From Bradyrhizobium canariense (GTDB lineage Bacteria > Pseudomonadota > Alphaproteobacteria > Rhizobiales > Xanthobacteraceae), in assembly GCF_900105125.1 (NCBI RefSeq), contig NZ_LT629750.1, positions 4,367,001-4,431,000 of the forward strand: 64,000 nucleotides of DNA, given 5' to 3'. A program made the translations under genes and the position numbers. Every line of letters starts with the position of its first letter. The first letter of the stretch is position 1. Positions 37,352 through 45,858 of the stretch are shown here, piece after piece. Under the pieces are notes generated by a model. The model had not been told where the DNA came from and did not search any database. It was given only the letters and a program-made list of their open reading frames with translations.

Positions 37352-38491
37352 ATGGTGACCTCGATCTCCGCGCGGGGAAGCGCCGCGGCGGCACTTGGCT
37401 ATTACGATCATCTGCAGCGCGACAATTACTATAGCCACGGTGGCGAGCCACCGGGTCGGTGGGCGGGACGCTGCGCTGAGCGGCTGAGCCTGACCGGACC
37501 GGTGACGCACGCTGAATTCGAGGCTGCGCTTCAGGGCCTCGACCCCAAGACCGGAGAACGGCTGGTGCAGATTGGCGGACGCGGGCGGGAGCATTCAGCC
37601 GGCTGGGATATGACCTTCAGCGCCCCAAAGTCGGTCTCGGTCTTGTGGGCGCTCTCGGAAAAGCCTGAGCGGGTGGCAATCGAACAGGCCCACCAATCGG
37701 CGGTGCTGGCCGCAACCAAGCAACTCGAAGAGACCGCCGGCTGGGCACGTCGCGGTCGTGGCGGCAGCGTACGCGAGCGGACGGCGGGACTCCTGATGGC
37801 GCAGTTCGATCACCACACCAGCCGCGAATCCGATCCCCAGCTCCATACTCACAGCTTCATCTTCAATCTCGCCCCACGTCGAGACGCCAGCTGGGGCGCG
37901 ATCGTCAGCCGCGAACTCTACAAGGCGCAGAAGCAGGCCGGCCAAACCTATCGCCAGGCGTTGGCTGGCGAGCTGGAGCGACAGGGTATTCGCCTCGAAC
38001 GACAGGATAATGGTTTCCGGGTTGCGGCCATTCCCCGTCATGTCGATCGGGCTTTCTCCAAGCGGCGTCAGGCTATCGAAGAAGCTGCCCGCACCCACGG
38101 CTACAACACGCCCAAGGGAATGGAGCTGGCCGCTCTTCGAACCCGGCGTCCCAAGCGGGACGCCAAGCTCTCGGACCTCGTCAAGCATTGGCAGGCGGAG
38201 GCTAACACGCTTGGGTTCGAGCTTGGCCAAAGTCACCGACAGTTTCAAAACGGCGTGGCCGCCGCCGGACGCTCGCTCTCGAGCGTATCGGGCAAGCGGT
38301 TTGGCTCGGCGTCTCCTATCCCTTCTTCGTCCTCACAAATGCCGGTCAATACTGCCGCGGCGGGCGCAGCCCAAAGTCCAGCCGCTCAACTCGGATCCCT
38401 GCTCGGCCAGGCTATTCAAGCCCTGGATCAGCCAGCCCGCATGTCAGCCGTCCGGATCAAGCTTCGTTATCAAGAGCAGGAGCGGGAGTGA
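37352..38491 (+). CDS. MobF-type (TrwC/TraI) relaxase, relaxase domain only
   Basis: 379 residues. The N-terminal relaxase domain has tyrosines Tyr17/18 and Tyr26/27 (LGYYDHLQRDNYYSHGG) and the metal-binding His set, ending in HTH at 165-167 (DPQLHTHSFIFN). TrwC and TraI are about 1000-1750 residues with a helicase domain after this; here the protein stops soon after the relaxase fold, with a proline/alanine-rich tail. It is either a natural short form or truncated; no helicase remnant follows. Confidence 0.85.
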   Translation: MVTSISARGSAAAALGYYDHLQRDNYYSHGGEPPGRWAGRCAERLSLTGPVTHAEFEAALQGLDPKTGERLVQIGGRGREHSAGWDMTFSAPKSVSVLWALSEKPERVAIEQAHQSAVLAATKQLEETAGWARRGRGGSVRERTAGLLMAQFDHHTSRESDPQLHTHSFIFNLAPRRDASWGAIVSRELYKAQKQAGQTYRQALAGELERQGIRLERQDNGFRVAAIPRHVDRAFSKRRQAIEEAARTHGYNTPKGMELAALRTRRPKRDAKLSDLVKHWQAEANTLGFELGQSHRQFQNGVAAAGRSLSSVSGKRFGSASPIPSSSSQMPVNTAAAGAAQSPAAQLGSLLGQAIQALDQPARMSAVRIKLRYQEQERE

Positions 38492-39099
38492 CTGTCGTTG
38501 CAATAGGTGGTTAACGCTACGTCTCACGGACAGCGTTGGTTGACACTTTTCTCTGTATACGCACTTTACGCGCGCAAGTTCTTGTCGGGAATTGAGTTCT
38601 GCCGAACCGCATCGAAAACTGTCAGCCAAGACACGGCAGGCGTAAACGGTCTAATCGCGAAAGAAGTCGCCTCACTTCAATGAGATAGAAGGCCTCAATC
38701 ATCGAAGCGTCAGCACCGCAGGTGCATAGGGTGTGAGAAATTCTTCTTCCCCTTTTTCTTTGGGCTGACGATTTGCCTTTCCAAAAATACTGCCTACGCC
38801 GGTATCGAACTTCGAACGTGCAGAAGCATGAGGTCCGGTAGTTCGAGCGGTGGCGAAACGCCTGTCGATGTGCAGTGATTCGGTCTGTCCGTTGCCTGTT
38901 TGATGCAGAGAAGTTGCAAGTGAGCCGGCAAAATACTTGCACTCGGGCGGTGCAGGAGCGAGTGATGAAAGCGAAGGACTGTGGCAAACAACTCTGCATC
39001 GCTGCGCATCCAATCGATAGCCCGCGATCGCCACATTCGACGATTTTTGAGTGAATCCAGGAGCCGGTGCGATGTCGCGGTGATGCCACTTTCTGATGC
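38492..39099. other. Roughly 600 bases with no secure gene
   Basis: The minus strand holds an open frame (38699-39034) whose end SKFDTGVGSIFGKANRQPKEKGEEEF looks more protein-like than its start. I could not find a ribosome site or family, so it is not called as a gene. Confidence 0.35.
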
Positions 39100-40122
39100 T
39101 CAGCGCGAACTTGCGCTCGCGTTTGCGCCCGCTGCAAGCAGGAGCACCACTGCCATCGGATCGAGCACCACGACGAGCGCTAGCGTCAGCATTCGGACGG
39201 GTCGTTCGAGGTCGGCAGATGGCATGCCGATGAGCTCGGCGAGATATCGCACAGGTCCGACGTCGGCCTCAGCGCGTCTGCGCTGAGCGTCGACCCTGGC
39301 TTTATCGATCTGCAGGTTGGCAAGCACCCCGGCCTCGCGCTGTCGCGTCGCCACGATATCGGCGCGATCACGACGCTTTTGGTCAGCTATCGTCATCGCG
39401 CCGACAGGGCGGCCGAGCCGCGTCGATTCCTCAATGGCCGCGTCGATCTGAGCAATGCGCCTGTCGAGGTCGGCCACGGTTTGGCCCTGGATCGCAAGCC
39501 TGGCCTCCGTGTCGGCCACCTTGTCCGCAAGCGCCAGATCGACAGTCACCATGTGATCCAGGTGGGCCTTTGTGAGAAAGCCGAATACGCCGACGGCGTT
39601 CAGGCTCATCATCAGCCCAATCATCGCCACCAGAATCAAGCGTAGAAGGGCCGGCGCCGTATACCAATTCTCGGTCAACCAGGCTGCGGCGACGAGCTTC
39701 CCGGCTTCCAAAGTGGCGCCCATGATGATGACGGGCCAGAACGCACCAGCAAAGATCGCGGTGAGGCCATCGATGGAAAAGGCCGCCGAAACGCACGCGA
39801 GCAACAACGCGACCATGAACGCGGCAAGCTTCACAGGTGTCATTGATCGCCGCGTCACAGTTGCTTCGTGTGTGACCGCGACGCCCGCGGACTCTGTAAT
39901 GGCTGGTGTAACAGACGTCGTTGCGATGATCTCTTCGGCGTTACGGCGGATGTTGCCCGCTTGCTCCCATGCTCTCAGGCGGCGACCGGCTCGCATCCGG
40001 TTCCAGCCCCATTCACGTCCGAGCTCCGCGGCGCTTGCGGTTACACGCCCATCTGGCTGCGAGCGCAGCCAAGCCAGCGCCTCTGCTTCGTCGAATGGGC
40101 GATTCGGAACGGTTTCGGTCAT
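39100..40122 (-). CDS. Membrane protein with N-terminal HTH and coiled coil, unknown function
   Basis: 340 residues. Residues 1-60 look like a winged HTH (AALAWLRSQPDGRVTASAAELGREWGWNRMRAGRRLRAWEQAG). Four hydrophobic segments lie around 95-195, then a charged coiled coil (about 215-300) and a final hydrophobic segment near 310-330. This kind of protein is common beside mobilization genes of rhizobial islands. The role is unknown. Confidence 0.65.
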   Translation of the reverse strand: MTETVPNRPFDEAEALAWLRSQPDGRVTASAAELGREWGWNRMRAGRRLRAWEQAGNIRRNAEEIIATTSVTPAITESAGVAVTHEATVTRRSMTPVKLAAFMVALLLACVSAAFSIDGLTAIFAGAFWPVIIMGATLEAGKLVAAAWLTENWYTAPALLRLILVAMIGLMMSLNAVGVFGFLTKAHLDHMVTVDLALADKVADTEARLAIQGQTVADLDRRIAQIDAAIEESTRLGRPVGAMTIADQKRRDRADIVATRQREAGVLANLQIDKARVDAQRRRAEADVGPVRYLAELIGMPSADLERPVRMLTLALVVVLDPMAVVLLLAAGANASASSR

Positions 40123-40953
40123 GAGGAAACGCCGCCCTTTTCAATATATTCGAATCCCGAGTGAACCGCGGCGTGGTGTCGTCGAAACTACGCGATACGC
40201 TTGTAGCTAATCGCCTCTGAGGCTTTATGACTCGGAGCTAACAAAGAGTGGCACCAGGTAGACATCTGCTAAATGGCCGATTCGCACGCCACAGCACGCT
40301 GCAGTACTCACCGGATAGCTGCCGGAGATTGCGTCTTGCGGCCGCCTTCTGCCGTCTGAGACGACAAAGTGCAGATTGCTAGGAGAGCTGGGAACCCCAC
40401 CGACCACGTCGGCCAGCGCCGGCGTCGCCGGCGCTTCACCCTGGCGCGCGCGAGGGGCAGCGCCCCTTAGATCTTAAGCGTGAGAATGTTGGGTAGCTCG
40501 GCAGAGGTGAGAACTCGAGGCAAGAATGAGAAAATCGAAAGAGGCACCCGCAGGAGGGTCAGCATAGCGCCGCGGCCTAGCCGCGGGACCCGGGACCGAG
40601 TGCAGTCGCGAGACCGGTTAAGAAGGCACCCGAACGCGAGACAGTGATAGCGACGCCGGCATGCAATGACGGCGGGGCCCGCGAGCGAGTGCCTCCGGCG
40701 AGCGACACATTATTTTGCGCGAGGGATCGAAGCCGTACGGCCGAGACGCTGCGCGGCTCGGTTCGACGAGAGTCCGGTCTGGCACTTGCTAAACGCGCGC
40801 AAATGAAAAAGGGGCTTTGGATTCACCCGCTACCTACATCGTATCGGTGCGAAGGAATGGGAAATCACGCCGGGAGAGCGATCAGCACACTATTCGGATT
40901 ACTGCGCCGATATCAGGCGCCAGAACGTATGAACCTCGGAAGAACGAGCGTGC
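40123..40953. other. 831-base gap, GC-rich, no gene supported
   Basis: Contains a short hairpin (40453-40467, AGGGGC/GCCCCT) and GC-rich direct and inverted tracts near 40420-40480, but no open frame with good features. It could hold an oriT or a decayed gene; the sequence alone does not show which. Confidence 0.35.
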
Positions 40954-41397
40954 TCAAACGACCCGGATGTGCTGCCAAGTATCTGAGAGCAATGCGTCCA
41001 CCGCGTCATCGAACTCTGATGCGACCCAGACCTGGCCCAGCGATTTAGGGTATCGCGCTACGTGGTTCTTGTGGATTTCACTCAGGTACTGCAATTCGTC
41101 GAGGACCTTGAGATTTGATTTCAGGCCAAGGTTACACGCATATGCATACAAGGCCGTCAGATCATGATTGCCCGGCTCTTGACCGGCAGCACGTTCTCCC
41201 GCCGTTTTGGCATGGACTAAGACAGATCGAATTGCGAGTTCGACCGCGTGCGCTAGGAGGAAATATCTAGGCCAGTTGGGCTGCCCATTGACGATATCCG
41301 GCATCCCGAGAGCTTGGTCTCGATACATGCGCGCCCGCGCATGCCAATCCAAGGCCGGAAGAGGGGCTGTCAATGGTGGGAAGATCGGCGGTTTCAT
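40954..41397 (-). CDS. HEPN-like small helical protein
   Basis: 147 residues, all helical. PRYFLLAHAVELAIRSVLVHAKTAG followed by HDLTALYAYACNLGL is typical of HEPN-domain or related nucleotide-binding helical proteins. The catalytic R-x4-6-H motif is not evident. GGAG lies six bases before ATG 41397. It follows another small protein with an R-x4-H motif by 34 bases, so the two could act as a pair. Confidence 0.55.
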   Translation of the reverse strand: MKPPIFPPLTAPLPALDWHARARMYRDQALGMPDIVNGQPNWPRYFLLAHAVELAIRSVLVHAKTAGERAAGQEPGNHDLTALYAYACNLGLKSNLKVLDELQYLSEIHKNHVARYPKSLGQVWVASEFDDAVDALLSDTWQHIRVV

Positions 41398-41431
41398 GAG
41401 CGGCTCCGAAGCGCGCTCGTCGGCTGCATTG

Positions 41432-42013
41432 TCATCGCGCGAGCTCCCGCTGCACTCTCTTCATGCTTGCATCCACGTTCATCTTGAGTTTGTCCGCATC
41501 GAGCCCGATCTTGCGCACCTCATCCATAGCGACCGCCTCAAGATCCTTCGCCAGCGCTTCGAAGAATGCCTGATCCGCTTGCAGGTCGGCGATTACTGCG
41601 TCGCGCCGCCTAACCGAGATCGCCTCTTGCCCGCGCTCCCGCCAGAAGTTGTGCGCGAGGTAATCCCGCCGCCGCTTCGCCTCGTCGACGCGCTTTTCGA
41701 GCGCCGGATCGAGCTGAAGGAACTCCTTGACACCGCCTTTTCGGCTGATGAGCTGGCCGAACGTCTTAGCGTGCTGTCCGGCGAGATATTCCTCGAGTTT
41801 GTGAGCCATCGTGTACTGGTCGTAGATCGGCTTCCCGGCCTTCCTCGACTCCTCGTACATCCGCTTCACGAAATCCGCCGTCAGAATCAGGTTGGCCAGG
41901 ACGCCCTCGACATTGCAGCCATGAGAGAACGTCAGCCCGAAGTGGGCATACACGTCCTTCATATCGTCCTCGTCCCCCATGAGCCACCAAAAGACACGCC
42001 ACAGCCAGCGCAT
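41432..42013 (-). CDS. Possible HEPN-type protein with R-x4-H motif
   Basis: About 193 residues from ATG 42013; alternative starts are 41980 and 41962. A hydrophobic start (RWLWRVFWWLMG) is followed by helical sequence. EAKRRRDYLAHNFWRERG contains Arg-x4-His, the active-site motif of HEPN ribonucleases. It precedes the 40954-41397 protein in one direction. A two-gene toxin-type unit is one possibility, but no nucleotidyltransferase antitoxin was seen. Confidence 0.5.
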   Translation of the reverse strand: MRWLWRVFWWLMGDEDDMKDVYAHFGLTFSHGCNVEGVLANLILTADFVKRMYEESRKAGKPIYDQYTMAHKLEEYLAGQHAKTFGQLISRKGGVKEFLQLDPALEKRVDEAKRRRDYLAHNFWRERGQEAISVRRRDAVIADLQADQAFFEALAKDLEAVAMDEVRKIGLDADKLKMNVDASMKRVQRELAR

Positions 42014-42104
42014 TGTCTGATCCCGGAAAGCGTGAAAGCCACGGAACCCTACACCAGAACGCGAGAGACTAAAATGTCCCATCCTCGACGCGTTTCATGG
42101 CCGG

Positions 42105-42550
42105 ACGATTGGGGTTTTTGACTTTATCCAACGCCTCGATCGGCCGCTCTCGTATGGCAGGGCGCGCCGCTTGGCGACGATGACTTTGTGACCGAGCTTG
42201 CACACGTGATCGAAAATGGTCGGCCACGAGCCCTCGATGTGCTCGTTATACTCGATGCCGTCCTTCACCTTCTTGAACAGATCAGCGAGCAGCGAATTTG
42301 CGCTCTTCGAGGGGCTGCGGACTTCGATCCCTCCAATTCCAGCAGGTCGAACCCGCAGAGTGACGCCTCGCGGACATATTCATGGGAGTGAAGGAGTGCG
42401 AAGCTCGGCATGCCCTTGTCGTTGTAGACGATACCCTCGCAGGCACGACGCGGCGTTGATCATGCGCGCCGCCTGGACGATGCGCGGGAAGCGACCGGTC
42501 GAGTCAGCGCCGCGGCGGGCGAACACGCGTATCCCTTCGACAGGTCTTTA
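42105..42550 (-). pseudogene. Broken ATP-dependent DNA ligase (LigD-like)
   Basis: Three fragments in different frames read as parts of an ATP-dependent ligase: VFARRGADSTGRFPRIV, then MPSFALLHSHEYVREASLCGFDLLELEG, then EHIEGSWPTIFDHVCKLG and PYESGRSRRWIKSKTP. The last is the ligase motif ending with the Lys-x-Lys of the oligonucleotide-binding fold. Missing bases between the fragments show multiple frameshifts, and the start is gone. Confidence in the family is fair. Confidence 0.7.
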
Positions 42551-42593
42551 GTCTACGGCTTTCGCGACACTTGCGAAGGCTTACTTTATATTC

Positions 42594-44066
42594 CTATTCC
42601 GCAGCTGCAGCGGGAATGAGCGCGCTTCGCAGGCTTGAAATGATCTCAAAGGCTAGTTCGCGAGCCATGACAGGTGGGACAGCATTTCCAATCTGCCGAA
42701 ATGCGGGATTCATCGTTCCGGCAAAGACAAAACCGTCCGGAAACGATTGAAGTCTCGCGGCCTCGCGAACCGTCATTACCCGCGCTTGGTCGCTATCGTA
42801 GTGAATGTGCGTATAGGTATCCTTGCCGATGTGCGCCGTAAGCGTCCGAACGGGACCGTTCGCCCGCAATTTCCACCACCGGTTCGGAAATTTGCTCGGG
42901 TCATACGGCGGCACCATCGAATCGCGAAGGGACCGCCATTCCGCGCTCTTGGGTGAAAGTTTACGACGGCTCGCGGCGGCCTTGAACAGCTTCATTGCCA
43001 CGCGGTGGGCCTGCGGATATTCATCACCGGGCGCCATCGCCCTGAAGATCCTGGAGTCTCGAGGGAGATAGCGAAGCACATGGTCATAGACGGCGTCGCC
43101 GGCCTTGAAGCCGGGCCACGATCGCATGAGCTGGGCATAGGAAGAGAGGTTCTCCCAGGCGGTTCTGCGATAATAAGCCGCCTCGGTAAAACGCCTCGCC
43201 CCACGCTTTAGCGTGCCTTCGAGGTGAGAAGTAACCGGCGGCAGGTCACCGATCGCTTCGAGGGCGGTCACCGCATGCGGAAGTCCTTTGTGGCCTGTAT
43301 CCGGTTTGACGAAAGCGTACGCCTCCGACGAGTTGATCAGCTTCAAGGAAACAGCGCGGGTCCCCGCGTATCCTCGCGGAAGATCGCAGTGATGCGTCGC
43401 CCGAGGAAATCGAAGAACTGCTCCCAGCTCCTTGCGATACGCGATCATGTAGACGCGGTCTCGCATCTGCGGCACGCCGTGATGCGCAGCGTTGATCAGG
43501 GAATACGCAGCGTCATATCCCATATCATCGAGCGCCTCCACGATCTCCTCAACGACGTTGTGACCGCCATAGTTGAGAACATCAGGCACGTTCTCGAAGA
43601 GGATCGCGAGCGGTTTCAGGCGCTCGACAAAATGAAGGTACCGCAGATACAGATTACCCCTCGGATCAACTTTAAACGCGCGAGGATGATCAGCTATCTC
43701 CCTTAGCTTCGCTCGGCCGACACGGGCATACGCCTGGCAGGGCGGCCCTCCTATGATGATATCGATCGCTTGGGAGGTAGGACCCAGCCTGAATTCTTCG
43801 ACGAGTTGTTCGGGTTCAAGCGACGCGACGTCGCGGGGCATCGCATGCAGATCAAGGACTTCCTTGGGCGCGTCCTTGAAGAAATTGATCGCGTGCGAGC
43901 GGGCAGCCAACTTGTCGATTTCGAGCGACACGGCAATGTCGCAACCGGCAGCATGGAAGCCAAGACTCAGACCACCGCAACCAGCAAATAGATCGAGGAC
44001 TCGCGGACGCGCCTGTGGATTGCTAAGACGGGCCAATTTGGCGGCGACGCCGTCGAGTGATTTCAT
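42594..44066 (-). CDS. dcm: DNA (cytosine-5)-methyltransferase (Dcm-like)
   Basis: 490 residues. Motif I DLFAGCGGLSLGF (about 25-37), catalytic GGPPCQ (Cys110), ENVP, QMRDRVY and C-terminal QIGNAVPP are all present, so the enzyme looks complete and cytosine-5-specific. It faces away from the endonuclease at 44167. The start is ATG 44066 (TTG 44069 is the extreme option). It likely protects self DNA from the adjacent nucleases and creates deaminated T/G mismatches that Vsr corrects. Confidence 0.92.
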   Translation of the reverse strand: MKSLDGVAAKLARLSNPQARPRVLDLFAGCGGLSLGFHAAGCDIAVSLEIDKLAARSHAINFFKDAPKEVLDLHAMPRDVASLEPEQLVEEFRLGPTSQAIDIIIGGPPCQAYARVGRAKLREIADHPRAFKVDPRGNLYLRYLHFVERLKPLAILFENVPDVLNYGGHNVVEEIVEALDDMGYDAAYSLINAAHHGVPQMRDRVYMIAYRKELGAVLRFPRATHHCDLPRGYAGTRAVSLKLINSSEAYAFVKPDTGHKGLPHAVTALEAIGDLPPVTSHLEGTLKRGARRFTEAAYYRRTAWENLSSYAQLMRSWPGFKAGDAVYDHVLRYLPRDSRIFRAMAPGDEYPQAHRVAMKLFKAAASRRKLSPKSAEWRSLRDSMVPPYDPSKFPNRWWKLRANGPVRTLTAHIGKDTYTHIHYDSDQARVMTVREAARLQSFPDGFVFAGTMNPAFRQIGNAVPPVMARELAFEIISSLRSALIPAAAAE

Positions 44067-44166
44067 CAACGAAAAAGTCCATGGTAGGGGTGATGCGCCG
44101 CCGCAACTTACCAGGTTCGACGGACATTGCCAGGCTGCTTAGCCAGAAATTACCGGGGAAAGTGCA

Positions 44167-45363
44167 GTGGGGGACGCAGGAAGGTCGATCTCGTTCGACG
44201 CGCTTGGAGTGGCCGACCTGCACGTCGACGCAGTATACGAGGGCGGTCGCTCCGGCAACGCGGGCGATGACCCGTTCCCTCGTCTTCTTCGGGTTTCCAA
44301 CCAGGGCGGATTCCGATACCGCGGCTCTCTTGCCGCCCTTGAAATGGTAGTGCTGACATCCTCGATGAGCGACGCCAACTGGCCCGATGAGCTTGATCGG
44401 GAAACCGGCGCGTTCACGTATTACGGGGACAACAAGCAGCCGGGCCGCGCGCTCCATGCGACGCCCCGGAACGGCAACGAACTCCTTCGCCGCATTTTTG
44501 CCGCCGCGCACGAGGGCGAGACCGGCAGGCGCACCGTTCCGCCGATCTTCGTATTCGGCAACACTGGCGATTGGCGCGACGTAATGTTCCTCGGGCTCGC
44601 GGTACCGGGCACTTCGGAGCAACAGGTCGCGGAGGACCTAGTGGCGATCTGGCGGACTGCGAACGGCATGCGCTTTCAGAATTATCGCGCACGCTTCACC
44701 ATCCTGAATGCGCCCCTTATTGAACGGACCTGGATCGAAGAAGTAATTGCAGGGACGCCCCACACGCATCGCGCACCGCAGGCGTGGACCGACTGGATGG
44801 AGAGGGGCCGGTATCAACCGCTCAAATCCACCCGCGCCATCGAGTACAGGACCAAGATCGAACAACTCCCCTCGGGCGCAGAAGACCTTGCCATCATTCG
44901 CGAGGTCCACCAGTTCTTTGGAGAGCGTCCGCACGATTTTGAGAAGTGCGCTGCTGCGCTTGCCAGACTGATGCTACCTGACATCGCAGAACTCGACCTG
45001 ACGCGTCCGTCACGAGATGGCGGTCGAGACGCGATCGGCAAGCTGCGCCTTGGTCACGGGATCGCATCCATCCTTGTCGACTTTGCCCTGGAGGCAAAGT
45101 GCTACGCGCTCGACAACAGCGTTGGTGTGCGGGAAATGTCGCGCCTCATCTCGCGGCTGCGCCACCGGCAGTTCGGAATACTCGTCACGACGAGTTACGT
45201 CGATCTGCAGGCCTATCGCGAGATCAAGGAGGATCAGCATCCGATCATCGTGATCTCGGCGCGCGACATTGCCGGCCTCCTCAGGCGACACGGGCACGCG
45301 GACGCTACCGCCGTGAGGGCTTGGCTTGATCGCGAGTTTTCTGCCCCGACCGTCGCACCTTAG
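44167..45363 (+). CDS. Mrr-like restriction endonuclease with N-terminal recognition region
   Basis: 398 residues. The C-terminal third (about 275-390) has DGGRDAIG then DFALEAKCY, the D...ExK core of Mrr-type nucleases, and GILVTTSYVDLQAYREIK as the following conserved strand. The N-terminal ~250 residues are unassigned and probably read the target. The start is GTG 44167 with GGGGAA upstream. It overlaps the convergent Vsr gene by 59 bases and is divergent from the Dcm gene, giving a compact R-M group. Confidence 0.78.
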   Translation: MGDAGRSISFDALGVADLHVDAVYEGGRSGNAGDDPFPRLLRVSNQGGFRYRGSLAALEMVVLTSSMSDANWPDELDRETGAFTYYGDNKQPGRALHATPRNGNELLRRIFAAAHEGETGRRTVPPIFVFGNTGDWRDVMFLGLAVPGTSEQQVAEDLVAIWRTANGMRFQNYRARFTILNAPLIERTWIEEVIAGTPHTHRAPQAWTDWMERGRYQPLKSTRAIEYRTKIEQLPSGAEDLAIIREVHQFFGERPHDFEKCAAALARLMLPDIAELDLTRPSRDGGRDAIGKLRLGHGIASILVDFALEAKCYALDNSVGVREMSRLISRLRHRQFGILVTTSYVDLQAYREIKEDQHPIIVISARDIAGLLRRHGHADATAVRAWLDREFSAPTVAP

Positions 45364-45790
45364 ATATCGGACCAGCGCGGCGACCTTGCTTTCCTGGCGG
45401 TCCAAGCTCCTTCGCGAGCCGTCCCGCCAGGAAAGCAAGATCGCCCAGCTGGCACTCCCAGACGGTGACCACTCGCCAACCCGCAACTTCTAATTCACGT
45501 TTCGTTCTTCGGTCGCGCGCAACGTTGCCATCGAACTTGCGCTGCCAGAACTCCGCACGGGTCTTTGGGACGTACGCCAACCCGCAATCGTGCCGGTGCC
45601 AGAAACAGCCGTGCACGAAGAGGGCAACACGCCTGCTCCGAAAGACGATATCCGGCTTTCCCGGAAGGTCCCGGACATGGAGCCGAAATCGGTACCCCAT
45701 AGCGTGCAGGAGCCTGCGAACGGTCATTTCCGGTCCCGTGTCGCGGCCTCGGATGCGGCCCATGAGGGCGCTGCGTCTCTCGCGGCTCAT
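45305..45790 (-). CDS. vsr: Very short patch repair endonuclease
   Basis: 161 residues from ATG 45790. Vsr signatures: MSRERRSALMGRIRGRDTGPE, PGKPDIVF (Asp47), VHGCFWHRHDC (His60, zinc residues) and FWQRKF. The enzyme nicks T-G mismatches left by deamination of methylcytosine, which explains its pairing with the Dcm enzyme. Longer in-frame starts at 45871 and 45907 would overlap the divergent ATPase start. Confidence 0.9.
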   Translation of the reverse strand: MSRERRSALMGRIRGRDTGPEMTVRRLLHAMGYRFRLHVRDLPGKPDIVFRSRRVALFVHGCFWHRHDCGLAYVPKTRAEFWQRKFDGNVARDRRTKRELEVAGWRVVTVWECQLGDLAFLAGRLAKELGPPGKQGRRAGPISKVRRSGQKTRDQAKPSRR

Positions 45791-45858
45791 GATGTCGAAC
45801 CGCACGCTCGGCTCGCCAGCGCCCGCAACCGCTGGTAAGTTGCCGTCTTTCCGTTCCC

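Noticed and set aside
35220..38491. Self-transmissible ICE
   Set aside because: Relaxase and coupling protein are present but no VirB/TraC-type secretion genes occur anywhere in the island, so a mobilizable element is the better call.
38622..39137. Minus-strand open frame downstream of the relaxase
   Set aside because: Arg/Cys-rich composition, overlaps another open frame on the opposite strand, no start signal. Kept only as a low-confidence remark in the gap entry.
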